From: Sarocladium kiliense
Lineage: Eukaryota > Ascomycota > Sordariomycetes > Hypocreales > Sarocladiaceae
Assembly (NCBI GenBank): GCA_030734395.1
Contig: JAUZTG010000048.1
Location: forward strand, 2,976,001 to 3,040,000
Direction of reading: 5' to 3'
Length of the DNA stretch: 64,000 nt
Shown here: positions 22,815-32,624 of the stretch, piece after piece
Layout: each line of letters begins with the position of its first letter
How positions within the stretch are numbered: position 1 is the first letter of the stretch
Made by a program: the position numbers and the translations under genes
Notes under the pieces: model-generated
The model's input: the letters and a program-made list of their open reading frames with translations, nothing else
What the model was told of the DNA's origin: nothing
Database searches by the model: none

Positions 22815-24027
22815 GACATAGAGAATTACTGTGCTCCGACATGAGCCCCTGCATTTGTTGAATGGGAGCTTCGATCTCTCAATCTCATCTCACACTCATT
22901 GTTAAGCTGCGCATCAACGAATTATGATCCGGCGCCAATCGTATCTACGTCATCATGTTGTTTTCTTCCCTTGTTTCGAGCCTCCGCTCAGTCCAATTCA
23001 AGGGCAGCTTTGCCAAATTTCCTATATAATGCCGTGGTTTGAGCGTTGCCGAAGCTGGTGTTCTGGAGTTTTCTACGCAGTTTCACTCATTATATATAAG
23101 ATTACGTTCCCGTTACCGTGTTATCCTACTCGCTGTTGTGTGAAACCGACGTCATGTGTGGATTCACGTGTAAGGATATTTCACCGATCCTCTGGAAATT
23201 GGACTCACAAATTAGTCATAATCTACGTGTTCAATAGAGTCCTCAAAATGTTCTCCGGATCATGGAACAGATGAGCATGACGCAAGAGGAGCGAATTACC
23301 TCTAACAAATCAAGAATCCGATGTCTGCATTAAGAAAAGCCACAAATTAACCCAACAACCCCGCCTCGGAATCATGAAGCCCGCTCCCCTCCTTCATCGA
23401 AGTCTTGTTTCCGTCGAGGAAGATGGAAGTCCGAAGAGCACGCAAAGTTGACTGACAAGATACGAACATGAAGAGACAAGTAAAAAGGAAAGCCACAAGT
23501 CCAAGGAAGGGGCGGAGTGCTGCCTGAGCTGAGGTCAGCAACGGCCGAGCTTTATTTGCTTTCTCAGGCCGACGAGTCAAGGCTCGTGATGGGGGATGAC
23601 CTGTCCTTGTTGCCGTGGATTCGTCGACAGATAAAGCGTACCCGTTGGGCCTGAGTGCATTCCATGTTCCGTCACTCCTCCATCCCCAACAGTTAGACAA
23701 AGTGGAACGAAGAGGAAGAATCCAAATCCAGTCTATGCGCAGAGACAAGAGGCACAGCAGACATGTTTAAGAAGAAGTAGAAGAAGAAAAAGAGAGCCAG
23801 AAAACAAGGGCCGAATCTTGAAAGAGGTGCAAAACGTAAAAAACAGTCCAGTCATGATAGAGCTCTCTCCTTCACTCTCGCGGGTCTTCCTCCTCTCCAG
23901 CCGATCTCCTCCCGGGTGTCTTTGCGATCCCCCTCATCCAGAAATCGACATGCTTTAACCGTAATCCGTCAGCCTGCTCCAGTGCTTACTCAGGAGGAGC
24001 TCATGCATATGCGACCACGCTCAAGCT
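22815..24027. other. Intergenic between convergent genes
   Basis: 3' flanks of the mucin-like gene (+) and ypt1 (-). An AT-rich patch lies near 23080-23110. A 133-codon minus frame at 23347-23748 lacks an ATG start and any domain. Nothing else is supported. Confidence 0.5.
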
Positions 24028-25065
24028 TTAACAGCAGGTGGTGTTGGAGGAGTTGCCGACGCCCTGCCCTTGGCCGACCTGGACGCTGGGCTTGGTGTTG
24101 TTGGTTGCCGTTGTGCCCATGCGCTCCTTGATCTGACGGGCCATTGTGAGGAAAGCTTGCTCGACGTTGCTGGCGTTCTTGGCAGAGGTCTCGAGGAACG
24201 GGATACCGAGGCTGTCGGCGAACTCCTGAAGAAAAAGTCAGTCATCTGAACATTGTCCCGATCGCGGGGGTCATGGGTGCCTGTTGGCAATACAAGCGTG
24301 CTGGGTATGGTGCAATGCTTACCTTGGCGACAGTGTACTCGACAACTTTCTTGTCGGACATATCGCTCTTGTTGCCGACCAGCAGCTTGTTCACGCCCTC
24401 GGTGGCATAGCGGTCGATCTCCTGCAGCCACTGCTTGACGTTGTTGAATGAGTCCATATCGGTGACATCGTAAACGACGCAGATGCCGTGCGCGCCACGG
24501 TAGTAGGAGGAGGTGATGGTGCGGAAACGTTCTTGGCCAGCGGTATCCCACTATTGCCATGTCAGCTGTCTGTCTCGTCTCACAGAAGCGGTCCCGTGAC
24601 AGGACGTAGATCCAGCGGGGTCATGTACAATTTGCAGCTTCACGGTCTTGCCATCGAGCTCTATCGTGCGGATTTTCTGTAAGAACATTTAGCGGCATGT
24701 TTGGGAAGTCGCGGTCCGAGGTGCATGGAAACATACGAAGTCGACGCCAATCGTGGAGATGTATGACTCCGTGTAGGTGTCGTCGGCGAAACGGAGCAGC
24801 AGACAAGACTTTCCAACACCGGAATCACCGATGAGGAGGAGCTTGAAGAGGTAGTCGTACCTAGACGCGCGTCAGTGCCGAGGTCGCAGAGAGATGATCG
24901 CGAGCGCAGGAGTTGTGGTTTGGAAAAGGCGACGTTGCGTATCGTGAGCGGCGACAGGAGGGACTCTGTGCAGGAAAGTCAGTAAATGCGCGGGTCGGTA
25001 TCCAGGGGCGCCAGACGACGCTATCGCGGGACGGGGTTGAAAGAGACGTACTACTCAGGGTTCAT
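24028..25065 (-). CDS. ypt1: Rab GTPase Ypt1 (Rab1)
   Basis: Rab GTPase acting in ER-to-Golgi traffic and autophagy. Five exons: 25065-25055, 24860-24737, 24676-24629, 24550-24323 and 24225-24028. Introns are 194, 60, 78 and 97 nt. The product has 202 residues. It contains [20 protein letters not shown] (P-loop GDSGVGKS), effector region [44 protein letters not shown], and the double-geranylgeranylated C-terminus NTTCC. All G motifs are intact, and the length is normal for the family. The 11-nt first exon and 194-nt first intron are a common arrangement for fungal small GTPases. Confidence 0.97.
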
Positions 25066-25766
25066 GATGGCTGATGGCGAGGAAGGAAGCGGGAGAAAAA
25101 CGTGGATGCGGGAGCGAGACGAGGAACAGGTGTTGTTTCGAAGGCGGACAGGTCAGGGTTGATGAGGGCGGTGGGCGGGATGGAGTGTCGTGATGATGGC
25201 AGGAGGTCAAGTGATGGAATGGGCCAGGCTGCTTGGGAGTGAGATGGTGGATGTACGTCAGGAACCGACACTGAGGCGCAAGTCCGCTGACACGTGACTT
25301 GGCTGCACACCTGACACGGTTGGCGCTGGTGGTGAGGCTGTACGGAGGTACCTTTCTGGTGGTGGCAGGGGTGTTTGCTACTTCTACAACATCGCAGCAC
25401 AGGGCACGAAGCACCCTTTCATGCAGTGTTCCGACCTTGGCATCACCGTTTGGAGAGCGCCGTTCATGTTTGTCATATTGTGAATCCACACTGATCATAG
25501 GAGGCATCAACTTCTATTGTAACTCGGTTTGTTGCTGCCTGTTACCAAGTGCTGGACGCCGCAGGCAGCGATGATGAGAGGAACGGGCTTGCCGGAGCTC
25601 AGGCGGGAGCAATTGTGTTAGTTTTGAAATGGTATAATGTATTGGTTATCTGTTTCACTGACAGGCCTACCAGCATATACGCTCACCATTCTCACCGCTG
25701 TAGACAACGCAGCACACCATGGCAAGCGCAAGCATGAGCCGTCGGCGATCCTCCCCACCCCTACCA
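25066..25766. other. Intergenic; ypt1 promoter and esterase 3' flank
   Basis: The 5' flank of ypt1 (transcribed leftward) and the 3' flank of the carboxylesterase. No clear TATA box or other motif. Confidence 0.4.
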
Positions 25767-27724
25767 TCAGCTGCCGAAAACAGCCAATGCGTTCCTGATG
25801 AACCAGTTCATGCCTTCTGCCCTGTAGTCATCCCATTCAGAGTGACCGCCCTCCAGATCAAACACAATATTCTGGCCCACACCACCTCCAGCCTCGGCAT
25901 CATATTCTGGCCAGGCAGCGGCTTCAGTGTTGGGGTCTTGGTTGACAAAGAAGTTGATCCATGCCTTGTTCATGAGAGCAGAGAGCTCCTTGGCCTGGGA
26001 AATGTACTCGATATCATCACCACCGAATGGATTAACAGCGTATCCGAGACCATTCAGGTTGTTGAAGACGAAAGCAACCTACATCAACGATTAGCGGCTC
26101 CTCAAACCGGATGAATAGAACATCCGCATACCTCGTGGAAATGAGTTGATCCAATTAGTGAATTTCCATGGACCTGTACATCGAAACGGTAGGAGTACGA
26201 CTTGAGACCATGTTCAGACCACGCCAAGTTGGCCCGTCTTCGCGCATATTGCATCCATAAATCACCAAAGAACGCAGCACCACGACGGAACTGCAGTCCG
26301 AGAGTCTCCGCGTACTCATCACCGGGCTGGATAACATGTGGCCACATTTCCAAATTCGGGATGCCGACGCGCTGAATGTCTGGATAGACATACATGACCT
26401 CGTCCACCAGCTGATCGATCGTCTTTCCAGTGTTCTCCGCAGCTTGAGGCGGGAAGACGTTCTTCAAGGCGTATCGCATATCTGCATCTGAGTTGATGCC
26501 TGTACCATTTGGTCCTCTTCTTTGGCCGAAGTTACCTGCACCTTCGTCGGTGTTGGTCCCGATGAGGATGGGTACCTTGGCGAACTCCCCGCGTTTTAGC
26601 TGATTAGAGAAGTAGTCCGTGATGAAGTCACCGTCTAGAACTGGAGGCCAGGTTCCGGGACCATCGCCCGTGTAGTTTAGCGCCTTGTTGATGTCTTCGA
26701 ATGGGAGAGCACGAAGGCATTCGAGAGAAGCCGGGGTGCCAACAAGGTCGGCGCAAGATGGGACGCGCTTGATGAGGGTGTCGTAGGTCTTCTGTTGAGC
26801 CTCGGTAGCATTGAGGCCGCCAGGCTGACGCCAGATCCTATTCGAAACCTTGTCAGCAGAAGGTCAAGGCAGATATCGTGTCTCATATGGCACTTACATG
26901 GATCCGAAGCCGGATTGCGCGGCCGCACTCCGGAACAGGCCATCATGCTGACCCTTGTATGCGAAAACCTGGGCAGTAACAGACTCTGCTCCGGCAGACT
27001 CTCCAAAGATGGTGACAGCATCTTTGTCACCTCCAAAAGCATCGATGTTCTCGTTCAACCAGCGCAGAGCGAGACGCTGATCACGAAAGCCAATGTTCGT
27101 CACACCCGCATCAAGGGCCTCCTTGCCATTCAAGAACCCGAAGACAGACAGGCGGTAATTGAAGCTCACTCCAATGATTGGGGTTCCTTGAGAAACCGAG
27201 TTCTCGACAAAGAAGCTCATGTTATATCTTCTATCAGCTGAACCGCCATTTGACAAGCCGCCTCCGTAGATCCATGTTGCGACGGGGAGCTTTGCATCCT
27301 TGGGAATGCCTGCTGGCCGGATCACGTTGATGTACAAACAATCTTCTGACTCTTCGTACCCGATTTGATCGGCGCCATAGCCATAGCAATGTTTCGGGTA
27401 TTCGGTGGCTGGTCGCTTGTCGTGCCACTTCGTATCCAAGCTCTCAGCAATGGAGAATCGCTCGGGTTTCTGACGATGTACTGATCAGTTACTCCGACTT
27501 GCAAGGCTTTGTTTGGAAGTCGCGACTCATGTTGAGGCTTCACTTACCTTGGCGAAGGGCATTCCTAGGAAGAAATCCTGATTGAAGTCGGGGTTGTGGA
27601 CACCATAGTAGGTGCCGTTCTTGACTGTTACGGTTGGCCTGCCTGTCGAATTACAAGCTCGACTTTCTACCAGAGTCAAGAGCCCGAGACTCAATCCGGT
27701 GAGAAGTTGAGTAGCTGAAAGCAT
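25767..27724 (-). CDS. Secreted type-B carboxylesterase/lipase
   Basis: Carboxylesterase family (cholinesterase-like, Candida rugosa lipase group). Four exons: 27724-27548, 27469-26898, 26837-26132 and 26078-25767. Introns are 78, 60 and 53 nt. The product has 588 residues. A signal peptide (MLSATQLLTGLSLGLLTLVESRA) precedes GTYYGVHNPDFNQDFFLGMP. SEDCLYINVIRP is the family signature 2. The oxyanion loop reads YGGGLSNGG. The nucleophile elbow GESAGAES, acidic residue GTNTDEGAG and catalytic His THFHEVAF (across the last intron) complete the triad. Several N-glycosylation sites are present. The enzyme is predicted to be extracellular and active on esters or lipids; the substrate is unknown. A TATA box sits about 105 nt upstream. 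Confidence 0.9.
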
Positions 27725-27828
27725 TTTGCTGTGATGCTTGCCCTGACGTTGTTCTCTCTACCCGCACTTGCAATCCGGTGCTGGACAGCGGCAGTTCGAG
27801 CAAGCAGCAGCATGTCGGCTATCCAGTC

Positions 27829-27834
27829 TTTATA
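27829..27834 (-). promoter_or_regulatory. TATA box of carboxylesterase gene
   Basis: TATAAA on the minus strand (GCTATAAAGAC), about 105 nt upstream of the start codon at 27724. This is a plausible core promoter position for a regulated secreted enzyme. Confidence 0.55.
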
Positions 27835-28947
27835 GCAACCGGAGGCGCAACCACCCCATGCTGCATGTCAAATTCATCCCGGGAGTCGGAGCAAGTTCGA
27901 TGCGGGGAGAAGCCGAAAGTCATGCACCATATCCCCCGGAGCTACATGGTGACGCATGGGTTCGCGTGTATGGGATCCGATCTGGCGGGAACGTGCCATG
28001 TTTTCAACAGCCTTCCCTGATGAATGACCTTCTTCAAGTAGCTTAGCGGGGGCCGGAAAATTGTAGCGACATTTGCCCGCAGGGATCAGTAGTGAATGGC
28101 TGGGGTCGGGTTGGAGAAATAAGTTGTGAAGGCATTCCCACCCTTACGCCCGGACGCGGGGTTGCTCGGCGCTGCTTCGTAGCGACATCCGGCCCCATGC
28201 CTTGGTTTAGCTAGCGTGGAGAAAGGGGATGGATATGGGTAAGAATGACGGCAAGGAGCTTTTCTTCCAGCTTTGGAATTCAAAGATAATATGCCGTGCA
28301 GTCAAAGCATTGGTGGTTATCTACGTGAGGTGAATGAAAGCAGCTATTAGCCTAAAACGGGAATATGTTTACACAGAATTAACAACGCTAGCCTCGGGAT
28401 GGTAGCTTCGGCTCCTCACGTGGAGCAGCTCAGCCAGTCAGCAGCAAGGAGTTTCAAGGAGTAGTTCCGAATAAGCACAGGCCCTCTCGCTGATTTAGAT
28501 GGAATATAATATGCCAGGTCGCCTCCCCAACCACAATGCCAGGCATAGAAAGGTTTCATCTTCCTCCAGATCCGCTATTTGAGCTTTCTCTAGACATTTT
28601 TGCATATACTCATCTTGCTGAACCAACCTGTATTCCCATGGGAGCGCAGGCTGCAAGGTCATGAGTCGAGCAACACCCCACCACGGACGCCCACAGTGGG
28701 AGCTCCCCTGCAGGCCCATCATAGCGGCCCCGGCTTTTCCCTACCGACCGACGATGCACCTACGTCAATTCGCCCAGACGAGCATCCAAGCTCTAAAAAT
28801 CCCATCCTACCACTACCGACCTCTATATTCCCCATCCTAAGCCTACCCTGACATTCACGACTCCGCCTCAGCGATCCAGTGATCGACGTTGCTTTCTCAA
28901 ATACATTCCATCAGCTCACGTATGGTCGGCAAGGCAACATTTTCCCA
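27835..28947. other. Intergenic, divergent promoters
   Basis: Lies between the carboxylesterase (-) and the mitochondrial-type gene at 28948 (+). Pyrimidine/C-rich leader sequence precedes 28948. No other supported feature. Confidence 0.4.
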
Positions 28948-29915
28948 ATGCGCCGCGCATTCAAAGACGCCGTTGTCGCCGGCCGTCCTTCGGCTTCGTG
29001 CCGGACGCTTACCAGCTATGGTCCTGCGAGAGCACAGGTTCAGGCTGTAAATTCCCAGCAGCAGCTTCCAGAACCTTCCTTACAGATCTCTCAACATAGC
29101 GACTTGGTGTTGCGAGAGGATGGGTCGAGTCAACGGCATCGAAGCGAGCAGCTGCCGGAAGCCCTGTCCCGGACGTACTTCGACTCAACGGGCGTACGCT
29201 GGGTTGGAATTGGGGGTGAAGAGCCGTCAGATCCAAACAAAGCGAATCTAGGCAAAAGTGAGCTTCCTATCTTTCCAAACGCCCATATCAGAAGTGCTAA
29301 TCTCCGCCAGCCCTCCGCGTCCTCCAAGAACGTCTTCCAACCCTTCTCCAATCGCCCCTCCCCCAACATCTGCTTGCCCCAAACATCTCCCTCCACCTCT
29401 TCCCCTCAACGCATCCTCACCTCCCCACCGTCTCCGGCCGCGTCGCCTACACCGCTGCCCTCTGGTCCTCCCCTATCGCATGGAACCGCGTCCCCATTAT
29501 CGGCAACGTCCAGCTCGAGATCCTTGCCGAGCGCATGACCGCCGAACCCTTGACCTTCCTCCCTCGTCGTCCGGGAGCAATACCGGAGCAGCTGGTCGTC
29601 AGGTGGTGCGAGAAGAGGAAGCCAAAGAAGGAAGGGGATAGTGGCGAGCATCGAGGGTTCGCAAGCGCGTTGAATCTTGGGGGTGGGGTTGATTCGAGTA
29701 AAGCGTTCTCGGGGCTGTTCATCTTTGACTTTGATAAGGAGGGAAGGATCCTTTCGCATACAATTGAGACTGCGCAGCAGGGTGGGAACTGGGAGAAGGG
29801 GTACGGGGCTAAGTTTGTTGGTCTGACAGACTGGCTGCTTGGTGGGATGCGAGATCCTGGAGAGACGTCGCCGGTGTTTGAACGATTGCTGAAGTCTGGG
29901 AGGAGGGTTAGTTGA
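28948..29915 (+). CDS. Conserved fungal protein, probably mitochondrial
   Basis: Two exons, 28948-29257 and 29311-29915, with a 53-nt intron 29258-29310 (GTGAGC, GCTAAT branch, GCCAG), give 304 residues. The N-terminus MRRAFKDAVVAGRPSASCRT is basic and free of acidic residues apart from one Asp, resembling a mitochondrial presequence. The body has TYFDSTGVRWVG and, after the splice, LRVLQERLPTLL, VAYTAALWSSPIAWNRVPI and RFVFDF-like FIFDFDKEGRILSHTIE, then GAKFVGLTDWLLGG. The last segments look like a small alpha+beta (NTF2-like?) fold, but I cannot assign a family. ATG 28948 is chosen for the presequence; an upstream GTG-type extension is unlikely. Confidence 0.75.
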
Positions 29916-30373
29916 GATACCTGACCCGTTGTTGGTGTATTTGTACGAGAGTGTTTGACTATGGGGAGAGTGTGATGATATCCGGCGTTTTGAGGGTTCA
30001 ACCTACTCAACTTTCTCTAGCACGGCTACGGACTCTCTTGTACATTATTGAAAGGGGCCGGCAAAAGGCAGGTGTTGAGGGTGTCATGTTGAGCGATCTA
30101 CTTTAGCTATTCAAATCTTCACTTATTTGATCTCACTGATCGTCTGCACGCAATTCTTGAGCTGACGCAAAGTCTCGATCGTCATTTGAGAAGGGCGACT
30201 CGCTACTACATAGGCTAGCGCTCATAATGATGTCTGGCATTTGCCTTCTCTCTCCAGCCAAGGGGGCATTTCACAATATTCTGCCCCCGTTGACCTGCAC
30301 GTCTCTCAAGCGGCCGTCTCACCCGGGCCATTTCAGGTGACCGGGCCATGACTGGTCAAGGCCATTTGTCTGC
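29916..30373. other. Intergenic between convergent genes
   Basis: 3' flanks of the mitochondrial-type gene (+) and lsm1 (-). No supported feature. Confidence 0.5.
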
Positions 30374-31019
30374 TCACAGTAGCAGATCACCCATATTCTC
30401 CCCCTCAAACCCGATCTTTGCCAACTTCTTCCCCCTAGCCTTCTCCCTCGCCTTCTCGACCACTTTCCTCTCCTCCGCCAGACGCTTCACCTCCTTCACG
30501 TCCGCAAGCTCATATCCTGGTGGCGGGTCATCGTCCTTGTCTAGGTCGATCTCACCGAGGAGAAGAACATTCTCACCGCGGACGAGAAAGACGCCGTGGG
30601 GGATGTCAGCGTAAAGACCGGCGCCGGGTGTAGTAGCGGTGGGTTCGGTCGTTGTTGCGAAGATGCGTTCGACGGTTGATTGCAGGACGAGGTTAGCTTC
30701 ATGGATATTAGTACACACATCTATCCCCCAAGAACAGCTGAGCCTCACCGAATTGATCCCAGCTTCTCAACACGCCAATGAGTTTACGCCCATCACGCAA
30801 CGCAACCATCAACTTCTCTGTCAAGCGCCCGCCGTGTCAGCCAAAAGCTTCAAAAGCACAGCATGAGAAATGTCAGCTCATACTATCTGTCAGGTCTAGT
30901 AGCTGTGCCGCTGTCGTGAACATCTGCGGGGGCAGCTGTGCGGGAGGCTGGGGTTGCGCGGGACCTCCTCCCCTCTGCGCGGGGGGAGGAGGCTGATCGG
31001 TAATCGTGAGGTTCTCCAT
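30374..31019 (-). CDS. lsm1: Lsm1, Sm-like mRNA-decay protein
   Basis: Subunit of the cytoplasmic Lsm1-7/Pat1 ring that binds oligoadenylated mRNA 3' ends and promotes decapping in P-bodies. Three exons: 31019-30884, 30817-30749 and 30696-30374. Introns are 66 and 52 nt. The product has 175 residues. After a Pro/Gln-rich N-terminus (PPAQLPPQM) come Sm1 (KKLMVALRDGRKLIGVLRSW), DQFANLVLQSTVERIFA across a splice site, and Sm2 (GVFLVRGENVLLLGEIDLD). A charged helical C-terminal tail (LAEERKVVEKAREKARGKK) is typical of Lsm1. All phases agree. Confidence 0.95.
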
Positions 31020-31679
31020 CTCCGTCCTTCGGGGCCGTTGTCTGTTGACTACTCTATTGCCGAGTGTCTCTGGTGTGTTCTGTGGAGTGGTGTCCGGTCT
31101 GAAGCTATATTATTGGCGAGGCGCAGTGTATCTCTGTTCCTAGATGCGTCCCCCTCCAGTCCATGGGATGATTTGCGATTTTGAGGGAAAGTGGTATGTC
31201 GTCGAGAGTTTGTCTGCTCGTCAAGAGTGCATGCTAATGCCGAGCAATATCAACCGCCCGAAGTTGTTCGAACAGAGCGGGAGTCGTTGTCGATTGGGTG
31301 TCGATATGTCGTTCGCAAAGCCAAGGGCAGGCAATCCTGGGGACCGTCGTCCAAGCTAACGCCCTTGTATCGATTACCACTAGTCACGTGTCAAGCCTGG
31401 CCATTCGGCGCCATAGGCTGGGAGGGATGCCTTGCGTCAGTTGCACCACCCCTGCAAGCGGCTGCCCCACCACAGCCGGAAAAAAAGTTGGAGGGGCATT
31501 CCTCAACTTCGGAATGGCTGAACAGCTCCAGAACAAGCTCCAAATCAGCCATGATTCAAGCATCCAATTCCACCACGCATCCACATACCGCTCGATGAAA
31601 ATTTCTTCCACCCAACATGCCCCGTATATACCTCATTAGCCTTCCCGTCGTCCAACTGTTCAAGATGAGAGCACAACCC
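31020..31679. other. Intergenic; lsm1 promoter and tRNA upstream region
   Basis: Lies between the lsm1 start (-) and the tRNA-Lys gene (+). Short overlapping frames on both strands lack domains. No motif stands out. Confidence 0.45.
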
Positions 31680-31762
31680 GCCCGGTTAGCTCAATCGGTA
31701 GAGCGTCAGACTCTTATGAGTATGCGATCTGAAGGCTGCGGGTTCGACCCCCGCATCGGGCT
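31680..31762 (+). tRNA. tRNA-Lys(CTT) with 10-nt intron
   Basis: The cloverleaf is complete. The acceptor stem GCCCGGT pairs with ATCGGGC (one G-U) and the discriminator is T31762. The D-arm is GCTC/GAGC, the anticodon stem TCAGA/TCTGA, and the anticodon CTT is at 31713-31715. The T-arm is TGCGGG... with loop TTCGACC. The 10-nt intron at 31717-31726 sits between positions 37 and 38, the standard nuclear tRNA intron site. The gene supplies the AAG Lys decoder. No run of four or more T follows until 31848, so the transcript should run into the downstream tRNA-like repeat. Confidence 0.95.
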
Positions 31763-31807
31763 GCGATTTGGGTTAGGGTCCGGGTAAAATAACCCCCCTA
31801 CTCATAA

Positions 31808-31840
31808 CTTGCGACTTGTACGGGTTCAATCCCCGTGGGT
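31808..31840 (+). repeat. Left copy of tRNA-like direct repeat
   Basis: A 33-nt core shared with 35343-35375, with only two differences, both transitions. It includes a perfect T-arm-like hairpin (ACGGG, 7-nt loop TTCAATC, CCCGT at 31820-31836) and a Pol III B-box match (GGTTCAATCCC). Looser similarity extends left to about 31790. In this copy ATAACCC (31789-31795) could also pair with GGGTTAT (31837-31843), like an acceptor stem. Confidence 0.8.
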
Positions 31841-31847
31841 TATTTAC

Positions 31848-31852
31848 TTTTT
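31848..31852 (+). terminator. First T-run downstream of tRNA-Lys
   Basis: TTTTT, followed by a second T-run at 31857-31861. These are the first plausible Pol III terminators after the tRNA gene, 85 nt beyond its end and just past the tRNA-like repeat. Confidence 0.5.
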
Positions 31853-32414
31853 ATTATTTTTCAACTATGAATGATTAGAAGCAGCTTCGTTAAGTTCTTT
31901 TTTTGCGGTTTCTACTATTGAGTGCGCTAGTAGTAAGAGCAAACATGAAGTCTTTATAATATTTCAAGGGAGAATCTAGGCGAGTGTTCAACTAGGAAAT
32001 AGGGGGGTTCTACTTAACAAGCAGCAGAAGATACAAGTCTATCATAGGCTTACTCTCACCGCCATCACTGGGTTTGCTTGCTATGATCTTAGAGATGCGA
32101 CTAATGTCGTCGTAGCTCCCTTCATTTACCACGGCGACTACGGTCAGTGCACAAGCATATAAGATAGAAAGTAATTTAGCTGCTTGCGGGACCCGTTGGG
32201 CAGGATACAGTTATAAATCCTTTAAAGTAATGAGGTTAGGTCATCAGCGTCAGCAATATGGTTTATTTGAAAAACTACTCCCGGTGCATTTTAATTAATA
32301 GCTACAGAGCAACGCCTTGTAATAGTAGCAGAGTTCCATCCTATGTATTTGCAAATGTTATGTCCCACGAAAATGGTGGAACATGGCTCTAAACCATGCC
32401 TTCTTATGGCTTCC

Positions 32415-32466
32415 CATAGTATGTGAATACTAAAGCCATAGATAAAGACAAAACTAGAACAGCGTC
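32415..32466 (+). repeat. 52-nt repeat, copy A
   Basis: Aligns without gaps to 32552-32603. I count 10 differences, 9 of them transitions, a pattern expected from RIP. It lies just downstream of the recombinase gene. Confidence 0.8.
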
Positions 32467-32530
32467 TAGCTAGAACACCTATCCCCAAAGCAATGAATAG
32501 AGCTAATAAATGGTTTGCTTTAATGATTCC

Positions 32531-32550
32531 CATGGCATGTGAATACTAAT
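32531..32550 (+). repeat. Partial third copy of the 52-nt repeat
   Basis: Twenty nucleotides (CATGGCATGTGAATACTAAT) match the first 20 of copy A with three differences. It directly abuts copy B. Confidence 0.65.
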
Positions 32551-32551
32551 C

Positions 32552-32603
32552 CATAGCATGTAAACACTGAAACCATACATAGAGACAAAATTGAAACAGC
32601 GTC
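32552..32603 (+). repeat. 52-nt repeat, copy B
   Basis: Partner of copy A at 32415-32466, with the same length and transition-biased differences. It ends 22 nt before the recombinase stop codon. Confidence 0.8.
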
Positions 32604-32624
32604 CCATCTCCCGGAAAGCCCACC

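Larger units (their letters stand above)
31763..32624. other. AT-rich left part of the fossil element
   Basis: Non-coding and AT-richer than the surroundings. It contains the left tRNA-like repeat copy, T-runs from 31848, and two copies of a 52-nt repeat listed separately. An 80-codon minus frame near 32291-32533 overlaps those repeats and looks accidental. Confidence 0.5.

Noticed and set aside
23347..23748. 133-codon minus-strand frame
   Set aside because: No ATG start and low-complexity content; lies between convergent genes.
24021..24560. 179-codon minus-strand frame
   Set aside because: It reads the ypt1 exons in the wrong frame.
31770..31779. Interstitial telomere repeat (GGGTTAGGGT)
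   Set aside because: Less than two TTAGGG units; chance is enough to explain it.
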